This document shows positions 52,075 through 61,727 of a stretch of 64,000 bases of DNA, one piece after another. The translations under genes and the position numbers were made by a program. Where the stretch lies: contig NZ_LIQZ01000094.1 in assembly GCF_001418655.1 (NCBI RefSeq), positions 1 through 64,000 on the forward strand, in the 5' to 3' direction. This stretch comes from Streptomyces phaeochromogenes (lineage in GTDB: Bacteria; Actinomycetota; Actinomycetes; Streptomycetales; Streptomycetaceae). The notes under the pieces are model-generated. The model did no database searches and was not told the origin of the DNA. It saw only the letters and a list, made by a program, of their open reading frames with translations. Position 1 is the first letter of the stretch. Each line of letters starts with the position of its first letter.

Positions 52075-53358
52075 ATGAACAGAGTGTCGCGACGGTGGTT
52101 TCTCACCGCCACGGCGGCCACCGCGGTGAGCGTCACCGCGGCCGGCTGCGGCTCGTCCGGCAGCACCACGTCCTCTCCCACGGGCAACGTGGACTTCTGG
52201 ACGCTGCAGGACCCGACCAACCCGGTCCAGAAGACGGCCGTGGACACCTTCAACTCCGGCGGCAAGGGCAAGGTCAGCATGACCGTCATCGCCACGGACG
52301 GATACAAGGACAAGCTGCGCACCGCGATGGGCTCCTCGAAGATGCCCGGGATGTTCTTCAACTGGGGCGGCGGCAGCCTCGACGACTATGTGAAGGCAGG
52401 GAAGCTGGTCGAGCTCGACTCCGCCCTGGAGTCGCACTTCCTGCCCTCCGCGCTGGCCGCGGGCAAGGTCGACGGCAAGCTCGTGGGCATACCGTGCCGC
52501 GGCACCCAGCCGGTGTTCCTCTTCTACAACAAGAAGGTCTTCTCCGACGCCGGGGCCGAACCGCCGAAGACCTACGCCGATCTGCGGGACCTGGTGAAGG
52601 TCTTCAAGGGCAGGGGCGTCACACCGTTCGCTCTCGCGGGCAACGCCACCTCCTCATGGACCGAGCTGATGTGGGTCGAGTACCTGGTCGACCGTCTCGC
52701 CGGTCCGGAGTTGTTCGCGAAGATCGCGGGCGGCGACTGGTCGCAGTGGAAGGACCCGGCGGTCCTCAGGACCGCACAGATGATCAAGGAGCTGGTGGAC
52801 AGCGGAGCCTTCGGCAAGAGCTTCGGCTCCGTCAACTACGGCCCGGGCGGCACCACCACCCTGCTGAACAAGGGCAAGGCGGCGATGGTGCTGATGGGCT
52901 CGTGGGAGTACGCGCAGCAGCAGACCGAGGACCCGGACTTCACCAAGAAGCACCTGGGATACGTGCCCTTCCCGAGCGTCGCGGGAGGCAAGGGCGACGT
53001 CGCCAACGTGGTCGGCAACCCGACCAACTACCTCTCGGTGACCACGAGTGCCGCCAAGCAGACCGCGGCGGAGTTCCTCGCGACCACGTACGGCGACGCC
53101 TACGTCCGGGGACTGGTCGAGAAGGGAGAGGTGCCGATCACGTCGGACGCCGCGCGGTTCCTCGCCAAGGCGACCGACCCGGCGTACGCGAACTTCCAGT
53201 ACGACCTGGTGAAGAAGGCCCCCGCCTTCACCCAGTCCTGGGACCAGGCGCTCGGCCTCACCCTGGGCACGCCGCTGCTGACCGAGATCCAGAAGCTGTT
53301 CAACGGGCAGAGCTCGCCGGAGCAGTTCGTCAGCGCGGTACTGGCGATCAAGAAGTAG
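52075..53358 (+). CDS. sugar-binding lipoprotein with Tat-like signal (BxlE-like)
   Basis: Product of 427 residues. The signal peptide combines a twin-arginine motif (SRRWFLTA) with a lipobox (VTAAGCGSS, Cys about 25), predicting a Tat-exported lipoprotein, unlike the Sec-type partner at 15904. The body is a family 1 solute-binding protein (NVDFWTLQDPTNPVQKTAVDTFNSG, FFNWGGGSLDDYVKAGKLVEL, AMVLMGSWEYAQQ). It opens an operon with two permeases and a GH3 enzyme, as in the Streptomyces bxlEFGA xylobiose operon; xylobiose or another short oligosaccharide is the likely ligand. No ATPase is encoded. Confidence 0.9.
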   Translation: MNRVSRRWFLTATAATAVSVTAAGCGSSGSTTSSPTGNVDFWTLQDPTNPVQKTAVDTFNSGGKGKVSMTVIATDGYKDKLRTAMGSSKMPGMFFNWGGGSLDDYVKAGKLVELDSALESHFLPSALAAGKVDGKLVGIPCRGTQPVFLFYNKKVFSDAGAEPPKTYADLRDLVKVFKGRGVTPFALAGNATSSWTELMWVEYLVDRLAGPELFAKIAGGDWSQWKDPAVLRTAQMIKELVDSGAFGKSFGSVNYGPGGTTTLLNKGKAAMVLMGSWEYAQQQTEDPDFTKKHLGYVPFPSVAGGKGDVANVVGNPTNYLSVTTSAAKQTAAEFLATTYGDAYVRGLVEKGEVPITSDAARFLAKATDPAYANFQYDLVKKAPAFTQSWDQALGLTLGTPLLTEIQKLFNGQSSPEQFVSAVLAIKK

Positions 53359-53372
53359 GAAGGCACGTCCAC

Positions 53373-54305
53373 GTGGTCTCCGCAACGACTTCGCAGTCCG
53401 TCGGCAAGCAGCGGGTTCGTGACCGGGCCGCTCCACCCACCCTGGAGCGGCCCGGCGTGGCCTGGGCCGTACCCGGGCTGCTGTTCTTCCTCGTCTTCGC
53501 CGTCGCACCGATGGTGGGGGTGCTCTACCTCTCCTTCACCCACTGGGACGGACTGAACACCCCGCAGTTCACAGGTGCCGAGAACTGGTCGCGGTTCTTC
53601 GGTGACAGTCAGGTCTGGCAGGCCACCGCGGTGACGGGCGTCCTGCTGGTCGGCAACATCCTGGTCCAGGCGCCGGTCAGCATCCTGCTGGGCGTCTGGG
53701 CGGCCGGCCATCAGCGCAACCGGGCCGTCCTGTCTGCGGTGTTCTTCCTGCCACTGCTGCTGTCCACGGCGGCCACGGCCATCATGTGGCGCCAGCTGCT
53801 GGACCCGAACTTCGGCCTGCCGTCGAAGGTGCAGTGGCTCTTCGGCGCGAATCCGCTCGGCACCCAGCAGGGCGCGATCGCCTGTCTGGTCCTGGTCACC
53901 AGCTGGCAGTTCGTCCCCTTCCACAGCCTGCTCTACCAGGGGGCCGCCCGCGCCATCCCGCAGACGCTGTACCAGGCGGCCTCGATCGACGGTGCGGGGA
54001 GGCGGCTGCAGTTCTTCCACATCACGCTGCCACAGCTGCGCAACACGATGATCACCTCGACCATCTTCATGGTCGTCGGTGGCCTCACCGCCTTCGACAT
54101 CGTGCTGCTGCTGACCAACGGCGGCCCGGGCACCGACACCTCGATCCTGCCCTTCTCGATGTACCAGACCGCGTTCCGCACCTACGACTACGGCTACGCC
54201 AGCGCCATCGCGAGCTTCCTGCTGCTGATCGCCACCGCCGCCTCGGTCCTCCTCACCAAGCTCAGTGGATACGACAAGATGACGAGCACCCTGGAGGGGC
54301 TGTGA
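53373..54305 (+). CDS. sugar ABC transporter permease (BxlF-like)
   Basis: Product of 310 residues from GTG 53373, with AGGAAGG about nine bases upstream. Six membrane helices follow a basic N-terminus; the EAA loop reads LYQAASIDGAGRRLQFFHITLPQLR. It is the MalF-like CUT1 partner. Its stop overlaps the start of the next permease (GTGA). Together with the next gene it forms the membrane channel served by the lipoprotein at 52075. Confidence 0.92.
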   Translation: MVSATTSQSVGKQRVRDRAAPPTLERPGVAWAVPGLLFFLVFAVAPMVGVLYLSFTHWDGLNTPQFTGAENWSRFFGDSQVWQATAVTGVLLVGNILVQAPVSILLGVWAAGHQRNRAVLSAVFFLPLLLSTAATAIMWRQLLDPNFGLPSKVQWLFGANPLGTQQGAIACLVLVTSWQFVPFHSLLYQGAARAIPQTLYQAASIDGAGRRLQFFHITLPQLRNTMITSTIFMVVGGLTAFDIVLLLTNGGPGTDTSILPFSMYQTAFRTYDYGYASAIASFLLLIATAASVLLTKLSGYDKMTSTLEGL

Positions 54306-55120
54306 GGACACGCCCGAACTACGCCGCGGGTGGCGCCGCGTTCGTCTGGCTGCTGATCATCGGCGTACCGCTGTACGCGCTGCTGAACACCGCGCTGCAA
54401 CCGCCGTCGAAGTACACGGACAAGGGCCCGCTGGGGCTCCCCACGGCCCTGACGTTCGACAACTTCAGCACGGTGCTGGACAGCGGGTTCCTGCAGTACA
54501 TCTGGAACACCGTTTTCGTCGCCGCCGGCACGGTCGCCATCGTGCTGGCCCTGGGGATACCGATCAGCTACGCGGTCGTACGAGGGAGGGGCTGGTACAG
54601 CAGGGGAGTGTTCCGGCTGTTCCTGCTGGGCCTTGCGATTCCCTCCCAGGCGGTCATCATCCCGCTCTTCCTCATCGTCAACGACCTCGGCTTCTACGAC
54701 ACGTTGTGGGGCATCATCCTGCCCACCGCCGCGTTCGCGCTGCCGGTGAGCGTGCTGGTCCTCAGCGGTGGGATGCGGGACATCTCCACCGAGTTGTACG
54801 AGGCGATGGCGCTGGACGGCGCGAGCCCGGCCCGGTCCCTGCTGACCCTGGTCGTCCCGATGTCGAAGTCGGCCATCGCCACCACGTCGGTCTTCGCGGC
54901 GCTCCAGGCGTGGAACGGCTTCCTCTTCCCACTGATCATGACCCAGTCCGACGACACCAAGCTGGTGACGCTGGGCCTGTACAACTTCGTCTCCCAGTAC
55001 GGCGCGAACGTGCCGGCGCTGCTGGCCGCGGTGCTGCTGTCCGCCGCGCCCATCCTCGTCGTCTACCTCTTCGCCCGCCGGGCCCTGGTGGCCGGCCTCA
55101 TGGGGGCCGGCGGCAAGTGA
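54302..55120 (+). CDS. sugar ABC transporter permease (BxlG-like)
   Basis: Product of 272 residues from a GTG that overlaps the preceding TGA. Six membrane helices; the EAA loop reads LYEAMALDGASPARSLLTLVVPMSKS. It is the MalG-like partner. The conserved NTALQPPSKYTDKGPLGLPTALTFDNF region lies early. Cotranslated with the previous permease. A GCCCTTC-rich spacer of 133 bases separates it from the GH3 gene. Confidence 0.92.
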   Translation: MRTRPNYAAGGAAFVWLLIIGVPLYALLNTALQPPSKYTDKGPLGLPTALTFDNFSTVLDSGFLQYIWNTVFVAAGTVAIVLALGIPISYAVVRGRGWYSRGVFRLFLLGLAIPSQAVIIPLFLIVNDLGFYDTLWGIILPTAAFALPVSVLVLSGGMRDISTELYEAMALDGASPARSLLTLVVPMSKSAIATTSVFAALQAWNGFLFPLIMTQSDDTKLVTLGLYNFVSQYGANVPALLAAVLLSAAPILVVYLFARRALVAGLMGAGGK

Positions 55121-55253
55121 CGGGCCCGGGCCCGGTGTGCCCGCAGCCCTGCCCTTCCAAAGCCCCCGCCCTTCCAACTGGGCTTCTCCACCATGCCCTT
55201 CGCGGCGCCCTCCGGGGTGCCTGCACGCGCCCTTCGGGTGCCCGCACACAGAA

Positions 55254-57581
55254 ATGGATGCCACCGTGACGATCAGCGAAGAGCGCCCGACGACCGGGCT
55301 GTGGCACGACCCCGCGCTGCCCGTGTCCGACCGCGCCCGGGCCCTGCTCGGCGCCATGACAACGGCCGAGAAGATCGCGCAGCTCGGCAGCACGTGGCCG
55401 GGCCACGACGCGGGCGGCGATGTCGCTCCCATGCAGGACACCTTCCGCGGCGCCGAGCGGTTCGAGGACGCGATCGTGGACGGGCTCGGACACCTGACAC
55501 GAGTGTTCGGCACCGCGCCCCTCGCCCCCGAAGCCGGCCGCGAACGGCTGGCAGCCATGCAGGAGCGGGTGGTCGCGGCGAACCGCTTCGGGATCCCGGC
55601 CATCGCCCACGAGGAGTGCCTGACCGGGCTCAACGCCTGGCAGGCGACGGTCTACCCGACCCCGCTCGCCTGGGCGGCCACCTTCGACCCCGGCCTGACA
55701 CAGCGGATGGCGGCGGCCATCGGCTCGGACATGGCGGCCGTCGGCGTCCACCAAGGGCTGTCCCCCGTCGTGGACGTCGTACGCGACTACCGCTGGGGCC
55801 GGGTGGAGGAGACTCTCGGCGAGGACCCGTACCTCGTCTCGGAACTGGGCCTGGCCTACGTTCAGGGGCTGCAGTCGGCCGGTGTCGTGGCCACGCTGAA
55901 GCACTTCGCCGGGTACTCCGCATCCCGGGCGGCCCGCAACCACGCCCCTGCCGCTCTCGGCCCGCGCGAACTCGCCGACATCGTCCTCGTCCCGTTCGAG
56001 AAGGCAGTGGTGAAGGGCCGCGTCGGCTCGGTCATGAACGCCTACAACGACATCGACGGCGTGCCCTGCGGCGCGGACGAGCACCTGCTCACCCAACTCC
56101 TGCGTGACACCTGGGGGTTCGAGGGCACGGTCGTCTCCGACTACTGGGCCATCGCGTTCCTCGCCACCCTGCACCACGTGGCGGCCGACATCCCGGACGC
56201 GGCCCACGCCGCACTCCGGGCCGGGATCGACGTCGAACTGCCGCACACCACGGCGTACGGGCAGGCGCTCGTGGACCACGGCGTCCCCATGGACCTTCTC
56301 GACCGCGCGGCGCTGCGCGTCCTGACACAGAAGGCCCAACTCGGCCTGCTGGACCCGGACTGGCGCCCCGACCGGTACACGGCCCCCGCGGACTTCGACT
56401 CCGCACGCAACCGCGACATCGCCCGCACCCTGGCCGAGGAGTCCGTCGTCCTGCTCGACAACACCTCGGACCTCCTGCCGCTCACCGGCACGCACTCCGT
56501 CGCCGTGATCGGTCCCGCGGCCGACGACGCCAACTGCCTGTTCGGCTGCTACTCGTTCCCCAACCACGTGCTTCCCCACCACCCCACAACGCCCATGGGA
56601 ATCGAGGCGCCCACGGTGCTCGACGCCGTCCGGCGGGAGTTCCCCGACGCGGTGGTGCACCACGAGGCCGGATGCCAGGTCACCGGGGACGACCGCGGCG
56701 GCATCGAAGCCGCGGTGGAGGCCGCCACCGCGGCGGACGTGACGATTCTCGTCGTGGGCGACCGCTCCGGCCTGTTCGGCCACGGATCCTCCGGCGAGGG
56801 CTGCGACGTCGGTGACCTGACCCTTCCGGGGGTGCAGGACGAGCTGGTCGAGGCCGTCCTCGGCGCGGCGCGCCGGGCCGTCCTCGTCGTCGTCTCGGGC
56901 CGCCCGTACGCGATCGGCCGGCACGCGCGGGCGGCGGACGCGACCGTGCAGGCGTTCTTCCCCGGCGAGGAGGGCGCGGCGGCCATCGCCGGCGTACTTT
57001 CCGGCCGGGTCAATCCCTCCGGACGCCTGCCGGTGCAGATCCCGGGCGACACGGCCGGTCAGCCGGGCACCTACCTGGCACCCCCGCTCGCGCTCAAGAG
57101 CGACGGCGTGAGCAACATCGACCCGAGCCCCGTTTTCCCTTTCGGACACGGCCTGTCCTACACGTCCTTCGCCATCGAGGACGCACGGGCCGACACGGAC
57201 ACCATCGCGGTCGACGGGTCGGTCACGGTACGGGCCACGGTCTCCAACACCGGTTCCAGGAAGGGCACTTCGGTGCCCCAGCTGTATCTCACCGATCCGG
57301 TCGCCTCCGTCACCAGGCCCGTCCGCCAGCTGATCGGCTTCACCCGGGTCGAGCTGGCCGCCGGTGAGACCCGCACCGTGGAGTTCGACGTACACGCGGA
57401 CATGGCCGGCTTCACCGGGCGGGACCTGCGCCGTCGCGTCGAGCCCGGCCGCCTCGTACTGACCGTCGCTCAGTCGGCCGGGGATCGCGGGCAGTCCGTG
57501 GAGGTGGAGCTGCGCGGTGAGACGCGGATCGTCGACCACACCCGGACGATGACCACGGCCGTCACGATCCTCCAGGACTGA
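55254..57581 (+). CDS. GH3 family beta-glycosidase (BxlA-like)
   Basis: Product of 775 residues with the three GH3 parts: TIM barrel (about 1-310), alpha/beta sandwich (about 380-600) and fibronectin-like C-terminal domain (about 640-775). Nucleophile Asp296 lies in VVSDYWAI; conserved LKHFAGYS and RVGSVMNAYND are present. No signal peptide, so it is cytoplasmic. Length and gene order match BxlA, a beta-xylosidase that cleaves imported xylobiose; a beta-glucosidase or arabinofuranosidase specificity is possible. The ATG has a weak ribosome site; a GTG at 55266 is an alternative start. Confidence 0.92.
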   Translation: MDATVTISEERPTTGLWHDPALPVSDRARALLGAMTTAEKIAQLGSTWPGHDAGGDVAPMQDTFRGAERFEDAIVDGLGHLTRVFGTAPLAPEAGRERLAAMQERVVAANRFGIPAIAHEECLTGLNAWQATVYPTPLAWAATFDPGLTQRMAAAIGSDMAAVGVHQGLSPVVDVVRDYRWGRVEETLGEDPYLVSELGLAYVQGLQSAGVVATLKHFAGYSASRAARNHAPAALGPRELADIVLVPFEKAVVKGRVGSVMNAYNDIDGVPCGADEHLLTQLLRDTWGFEGTVVSDYWAIAFLATLHHVAADIPDAAHAALRAGIDVELPHTTAYGQALVDHGVPMDLLDRAALRVLTQKAQLGLLDPDWRPDRYTAPADFDSARNRDIARTLAEESVVLLDNTSDLLPLTGTHSVAVIGPAADDANCLFGCYSFPNHVLPHHPTTPMGIEAPTVLDAVRREFPDAVVHHEAGCQVTGDDRGGIEAAVEAATAADVTILVVGDRSGLFGHGSSGEGCDVGDLTLPGVQDELVEAVLGAARRAVLVVVSGRPYAIGRHARAADATVQAFFPGEEGAAAIAGVLSGRVNPSGRLPVQIPGDTAGQPGTYLAPPLALKSDGVSNIDPSPVFPFGHGLSYTSFAIEDARADTDTIAVDGSVTVRATVSNTGSRKGTSVPQLYLTDPVASVTRPVRQLIGFTRVELAAGETRTVEFDVHADMAGFTGRDLRRRVEPGRLVLTVAQSAGDRGQSVEVELRGETRIVDHTRTMTTAVTILQD

Positions 57582-57690
57582 TCCCGCCCGTCCTCCTCAG
57601 CACGGCAAGTAACGAAGCACCTTTCCCTTCGGCCATGGAGCCGGCCTGCCGACTTCCGTGGCCGCCGACCATACGATCAGTGGAGCCGCA

Positions 57691-59862
57691 GTGATCCAGA
57701 GATTGGTACGGAGGGCCCTCGCGACAGCGACAGCCTTCGGAGTGGGCGTGGCACTCGCCATTTCCTCATCAGGGAGCGCGTCGGCATATCAGCCGAGCCA
57801 GACGAACCTGTACGTGTCGCAGGACAGCGCCGCGTGCAACAAGAAGCCGTGTGTTCTCTACCCGAAGTCGGCCCAGCTTCCGAGCGGCCGCATCGTGGCG
57901 TCGTTCGAGAACAGCAAGGGCGACCCGGTGGGGCAGACGCTGCCCGTCTACAAGAGCGACGACGACGGCACGACGTGGCAGAAGCTGACCGACCTGAGGG
58001 CGCCCGCCTCGCTGTCCAGCGACACCAAATACGCGAAATACACGAGCAATTGGACGAACCCGTACCTCTACGTGCTTCCGCAGGACGTCGGAACACTCAA
58101 GGCCGGCACGCTGCTCCTGGCGAGCGTCGTCTCGGGGGACGACCCCTACTACCGGGAGCGCAAGGCAGCAGACCCCAACTGGACGGCGGACGGCGACGGC
58201 GACCGAAAGGACGTGGCGATCGCGCTGTACTCCAGCACCGACGAGGGCTCGACCTGGAGGATCGAGAACATCATCGCCGCCGGTGGGTGGCAGGGCGCCC
58301 GCATCTCGAACGCCAACACCTCGGCACAGTCCGATCCCGTCTGGGAGCCGTACCTCGTCGCCCGCAACGGCAAACTCGTCGCCTACTACTCCGACGAGCA
58401 CGACTACCTCGGTTTCGACTCCGCCACCGGTGCACCGACGCGCGACCCGGCCGACGACACCGCCACGGACGCGCGCAACCAGATCCTCGTGCACAAGACC
58501 TGGGACGGCGCCAGCACCTCGTCCTGGAGCCAGCCGATCGTCGACGTCCCGGGCACGACCGAGAACCTGGGCGGCAAGACACTGATCGGCAACGGCCGCC
58601 CGGGCATGACGACGATCTCCGAGACCACCGACGGCAAGTGGTTGCTCACCTACGAGTACTGGGGCGGCGGAGCGAACGCGCGCTACCGGCTCGCGGACGA
58701 CCCGCTGAAGTTCTACCCGACCGGTGTGACGGACCTTCCGGTGACCAGCCTGCCCGTGCCCTCCGGGGGACGGACGCTGTCGACGGGCGGCAGCCCCGTG
58801 CTCATCACGATGCCGGACGGACGGATCGTCTACAACGCGAATGGCAGCGGCAACGTCTGGGTGAACGAGTCCGGCAGGAGCGACGGCACCTGGAAGGAGT
58901 ACCAGACGCCGGTCGCCTCCGGTTACAGCCGCACTCTCCAGTACGTGGAGGGCACGGGACGCGTTGTCGTCCTCCAGGCCGACTTCGGCACCGGTTACGG
59001 TCCCATACGCTACGGCGAGGTCGACCTCGGCCGGTCCGCGGGGACCTACAGCACCCTCGTGAACCGCGCGACCGGCCAGGCCCTCAGCCCCGACGCCGGC
59101 AAGACGCAGGACGCGAACCTCACGGGCAACGTCCCCGACCTCGTCCTGCGCACCCGGGACGCCGGCAACGACACCCAGCGCTGGCATCTCACGGCCAAGG
59201 GCAGCAACGTAATCCTGCTCAACAAGGCCGGAGGCCGCTCGGTCGCCATCTGGACCGGCACCGCCACCGCCGGGCAGCGGCTCGCACAATGGGTCGACGA
59301 CGGAGCAACCGACAAGCAGTGGACCCTCGTACCGTCGACCGACGGCTACTACAGGCTCCGCTCGGTCCGCAACACCAGTCTGTTCATGACGGGCGCGACC
59401 CAGAACGGCGCCGTCACCCTCGCGGCGTCGACCGCCGACGGCTCGCAGGACTGGCAGTTGGTCCAGGACCCCCTGCCGACGGACACCGCCTTCACGCTGA
59501 AGGGCGCCAACTCCGGCCGCTGCCTCGACGTCCCGAACGGCCAAACGGGCGTGCAGGTACAGATCTACGACTGCTCCGGGAACGCGAACCAGACCATCAC
59601 GCAGACCACCGCGGGCGAACTCCGGGTCGCCGGCAAGTGCCTCGCGGCGGACGGTGACGGCACGACCTCGGGTACCAAGCTCATCCTCTGGGCCTGCAAC
59701 GGCAAGTCCAGCCAGAAGTGGTGGTTCCGGCTGGACGGCTCCGTGATCAACCGCTCCAACGGTCACGCCATCGACGTGACCAACTGGGCCACGGCCAACG
59801 GGTCGCTCGTACAACTGTCGACCGCTCTCGGCAACGCCACCCAGAGGTGGAGCCGAAGCTGA
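57691..59862 (+). CDS. secreted Asp-box beta-propeller glycosidase with ricin-type lectin domains
   Basis: Product of 723 residues from GTG 57691 with GGAG upstream. A signal peptide (about 1-32) precedes a six-bladed beta-propeller with Asp boxes such as YKSDDDGTTW and YSSTDEGSTW, as in GH33 sialidases and GH93 exo-arabinanases (about 35-450). Two ricin-type beta-trefoil (CBM13) units follow with QxW repeats (TQRWHL, DKQWTL, SQDWQL, then SQKWWF and TQRWS at the end). It probably degrades plant polysaccharide outside the cell, feeding the transporter. The exact activity cannot be decided from sequence by eye. Confidence 0.8.
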   Translation: MIQRLVRRALATATAFGVGVALAISSSGSASAYQPSQTNLYVSQDSAACNKKPCVLYPKSAQLPSGRIVASFENSKGDPVGQTLPVYKSDDDGTTWQKLTDLRAPASLSSDTKYAKYTSNWTNPYLYVLPQDVGTLKAGTLLLASVVSGDDPYYRERKAADPNWTADGDGDRKDVAIALYSSTDEGSTWRIENIIAAGGWQGARISNANTSAQSDPVWEPYLVARNGKLVAYYSDEHDYLGFDSATGAPTRDPADDTATDARNQILVHKTWDGASTSSWSQPIVDVPGTTENLGGKTLIGNGRPGMTTISETTDGKWLLTYEYWGGGANARYRLADDPLKFYPTGVTDLPVTSLPVPSGGRTLSTGGSPVLITMPDGRIVYNANGSGNVWVNESGRSDGTWKEYQTPVASGYSRTLQYVEGTGRVVVLQADFGTGYGPIRYGEVDLGRSAGTYSTLVNRATGQALSPDAGKTQDANLTGNVPDLVLRTRDAGNDTQRWHLTAKGSNVILLNKAGGRSVAIWTGTATAGQRLAQWVDDGATDKQWTLVPSTDGYYRLRSVRNTSLFMTGATQNGAVTLAASTADGSQDWQLVQDPLPTDTAFTLKGANSGRCLDVPNGQTGVQVQIYDCSGNANQTITQTTAGELRVAGKCLAADGDGTTSGTKLILWACNGKSSQKWWFRLDGSVINRSNGHAIDVTNWATANGSLVQLSTALGNATQRWSRS

Positions 59863-59890
59863 GCCCACGGTCGTCCTCGTCGATCAAGGT

Positions 59891-60385
59891 CTATGGCTGG
59901 AGGTCGCGCCGGTACCAAGTGCCTGACTTGCCGCCGAGATCGGCCGGGGTGGCAGGGCCATCCGGTACGAACCCGGCCTTGGCCAAGACCTTCTGGGACG
60001 CGGCGTTGTCGTGGGAGGTGGCCGCCCGCAGTGTGCGCAGCCCGTGCGTCGCTGTCGCCACCCGGCACAGCTCCCGGACGGTCGCGGTCGCCACGCCGCG
60101 GCCGGCGACCCGCTCGGCGACCCGGTAGCCGAGTCTGGCGGTGCCGTCCTCCAAGTCGTACAGGTTGAACCTGCCGAGTACCGAGCCGTCCTCGGCGACG
60201 AGCACGTAGAAGGCGCAGATGCCGGCCTCCTGCTCGGCCAGCGAGGCGTTGTACCGGTCGGTGAACTGGTCGAAGAAGTCGTCGCCGCGGTCGGAGATCG
60301 AGGCAGCGAAGTAGGTGCGGTTCGCCAGCTCGAAGGCCAGGACCGCCGGGGCGTGGCCGGCATGCAGCCGCTTCAGCTCGGGCAT
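59891..60385 (-). CDS. GNAT-family N-acetyltransferase
   Basis: Product of 164 residues with the RimJ/RimL-type GNAT fold. Motif A is EDGTARLGYRVAERVAGRGVATATVRELCRVA, the acetyl-CoA pyrophosphate loop being RVAGRGVATA. The terminal SHDNAASQKVLAKAGFV is the typical motif B. The substrate amine is unknown. It converges with the propeller gene, 28 bases away, and is divergent from the serine hydrolase. Confidence 0.9.
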   Translation of the reverse strand: MPELKRLHAGHAPAVLAFELANRTYFAASISDRGDDFFDQFTDRYNASLAEQEAGICAFYVLVAEDGSVLGRFNLYDLEDGTARLGYRVAERVAGRGVATATVRELCRVATATHGLRTLRAATSHDNAASQKVLAKAGFVPDGPATPADLGGKSGTWYRRDLQP

Positions 60386-60523
60386 TGCCCGACTCTAGTC
60401 AGATCGTGCGCTGAGGCCACCCGAGTTTCCGACGATGGCAGTCAGCCGAAACGGCCGCCCACCTCGGTGCGAAACGGCGAGGCTAGTGCCGTCGTCTCGC
60501 CATGGGGAGAATGAAAGTCAGTC

Positions 60524-61711
60524 ATGAGATTGCGAAAACAAGGATCGTGGCGGATCGCTTGGGTGGTGCCCGCGCTGTCGCTACTGGCGTTGGCCGGGTG
60601 TGCCGAGGGGCCATCGTCGAAGTCGACAGCAACGGGGGCGGCAACGCGGGCGGCCACGGCGGCGGCCGTCGACTGCGACCGGATCGCGGGTAACGGCCGC
60701 ACGTTCTACGAGAGCAATCCGACGTACACGGATCTCCGTGACGACGGTGAGGACTGGTCGTCGACCGCGCCGGAGGCGCAGGGGATGGATTCCAGCACGT
60801 TGCGTACGGGGCTGACCAAGCTCGGCAACAACGCTTCGTTGCTCAGCGCGCTGGTCATCCGACACGACCGTCTCGTGGCCGAGCGGTATTACGACGGTAG
60901 CGGCGCGCAGCGGAGCAATAACGTCCATTCGGTGTCGAAGAGTGTTCTGCAGGCGTTGGTCCACATCGCGGTCGAGAAGGGCGACATCGGAAGCCTGGAC
61001 GACCCGGTGGCCGACTATCTGCCGGAGTACTTCCGCAAGGCGTCGCCGACCAAGAAAAAGATCACCATCCGGCACATGTTGACCATGAGGTCAGGTCTCG
61101 ACTGGACGGAGGATTCGACAGAGAGTCAGGTCGAGAAGACGTCGGACTGGGTCCGGTCGATTCTCGGCCGTGAGCTCGTCTCCGCGCCTGGCACGACGTA
61201 CAACTACAGCAGCGGCAATACGCACGTCGTCTCGGCCGTGCTGCAGAAGGCGACCGGCATGAGCACCTGTCGGTTCGCCCACCAGAATCTGTTCGGACCG
61301 ATGGGCATCAGGGCCGAGCATTGGGGCCGTGACCCGCAAGGCGTCTTCTCCGGCGGCTACAACGTCTACCTGACGCCACGGGAAATGGCCAAGTTCGGAC
61401 TGCTCTACCTGCACGACGGCAAGTGGGGTGGCCGACAACTCGTGCCACGTGGTGCTGTGCGTGCGGCGCAGGCCCGGACCACCGAGGTCGACGACGTATT
61501 CGCCTATTCCGAGGGCTGGTGGACGCAGACCATCTCCGAACGCCCGACGTACTTCGCCTGGGGATACGGCGGGCAGTTCGTCTACGTCATCCCCAGCGCG
61601 GACATCGTGCTCGTGACCAGCGAGAACACCAGCGAAAACAGCATCAACAAGGAGATCAACCCAGGGGAGTTCATTCGCGACTACCTGCTGCCCGCCATGA
61701 CCGACCCCTGA
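60524..61711 (+). CDS. class C beta-lactamase-fold serine hydrolase lipoprotein
   Basis: Product of 395 residues. Signal peptide with lipobox LALAGC (Cys about 26), so anchored outside the cell. Beta-lactamase (class C)/penicillin-binding fold: nucleophile motif SVSK (about 138-141), the Tyr-containing YNYSSGN motif, and a late WGYGGQF loop in the position of the KTG box. Such proteins act as esterases, D-peptidases or transesterases; true lactamase activity is not implied. The ribosome site is unusually far (GGGGAG at about 60505). Confidence 0.88.
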   Translation: MRLRKQGSWRIAWVVPALSLLALAGCAEGPSSKSTATGAATRAATAAAVDCDRIAGNGRTFYESNPTYTDLRDDGEDWSSTAPEAQGMDSSTLRTGLTKLGNNASLLSALVIRHDRLVAERYYDGSGAQRSNNVHSVSKSVLQALVHIAVEKGDIGSLDDPVADYLPEYFRKASPTKKKITIRHMLTMRSGLDWTEDSTESQVEKTSDWVRSILGRELVSAPGTTYNYSSGNTHVVSAVLQKATGMSTCRFAHQNLFGPMGIRAEHWGRDPQGVFSGGYNVYLTPREMAKFGLLYLHDGKWGGRQLVPRGAVRAAQARTTEVDDVFAYSEGWWTQTISERPTYFAWGYGGQFVYVIPSADIVLVTSENTSENSINKEINPGEFIRDYLLPAMTDP

Positions 61712-61727
61712 TCTCCGTGCTCTCGGC

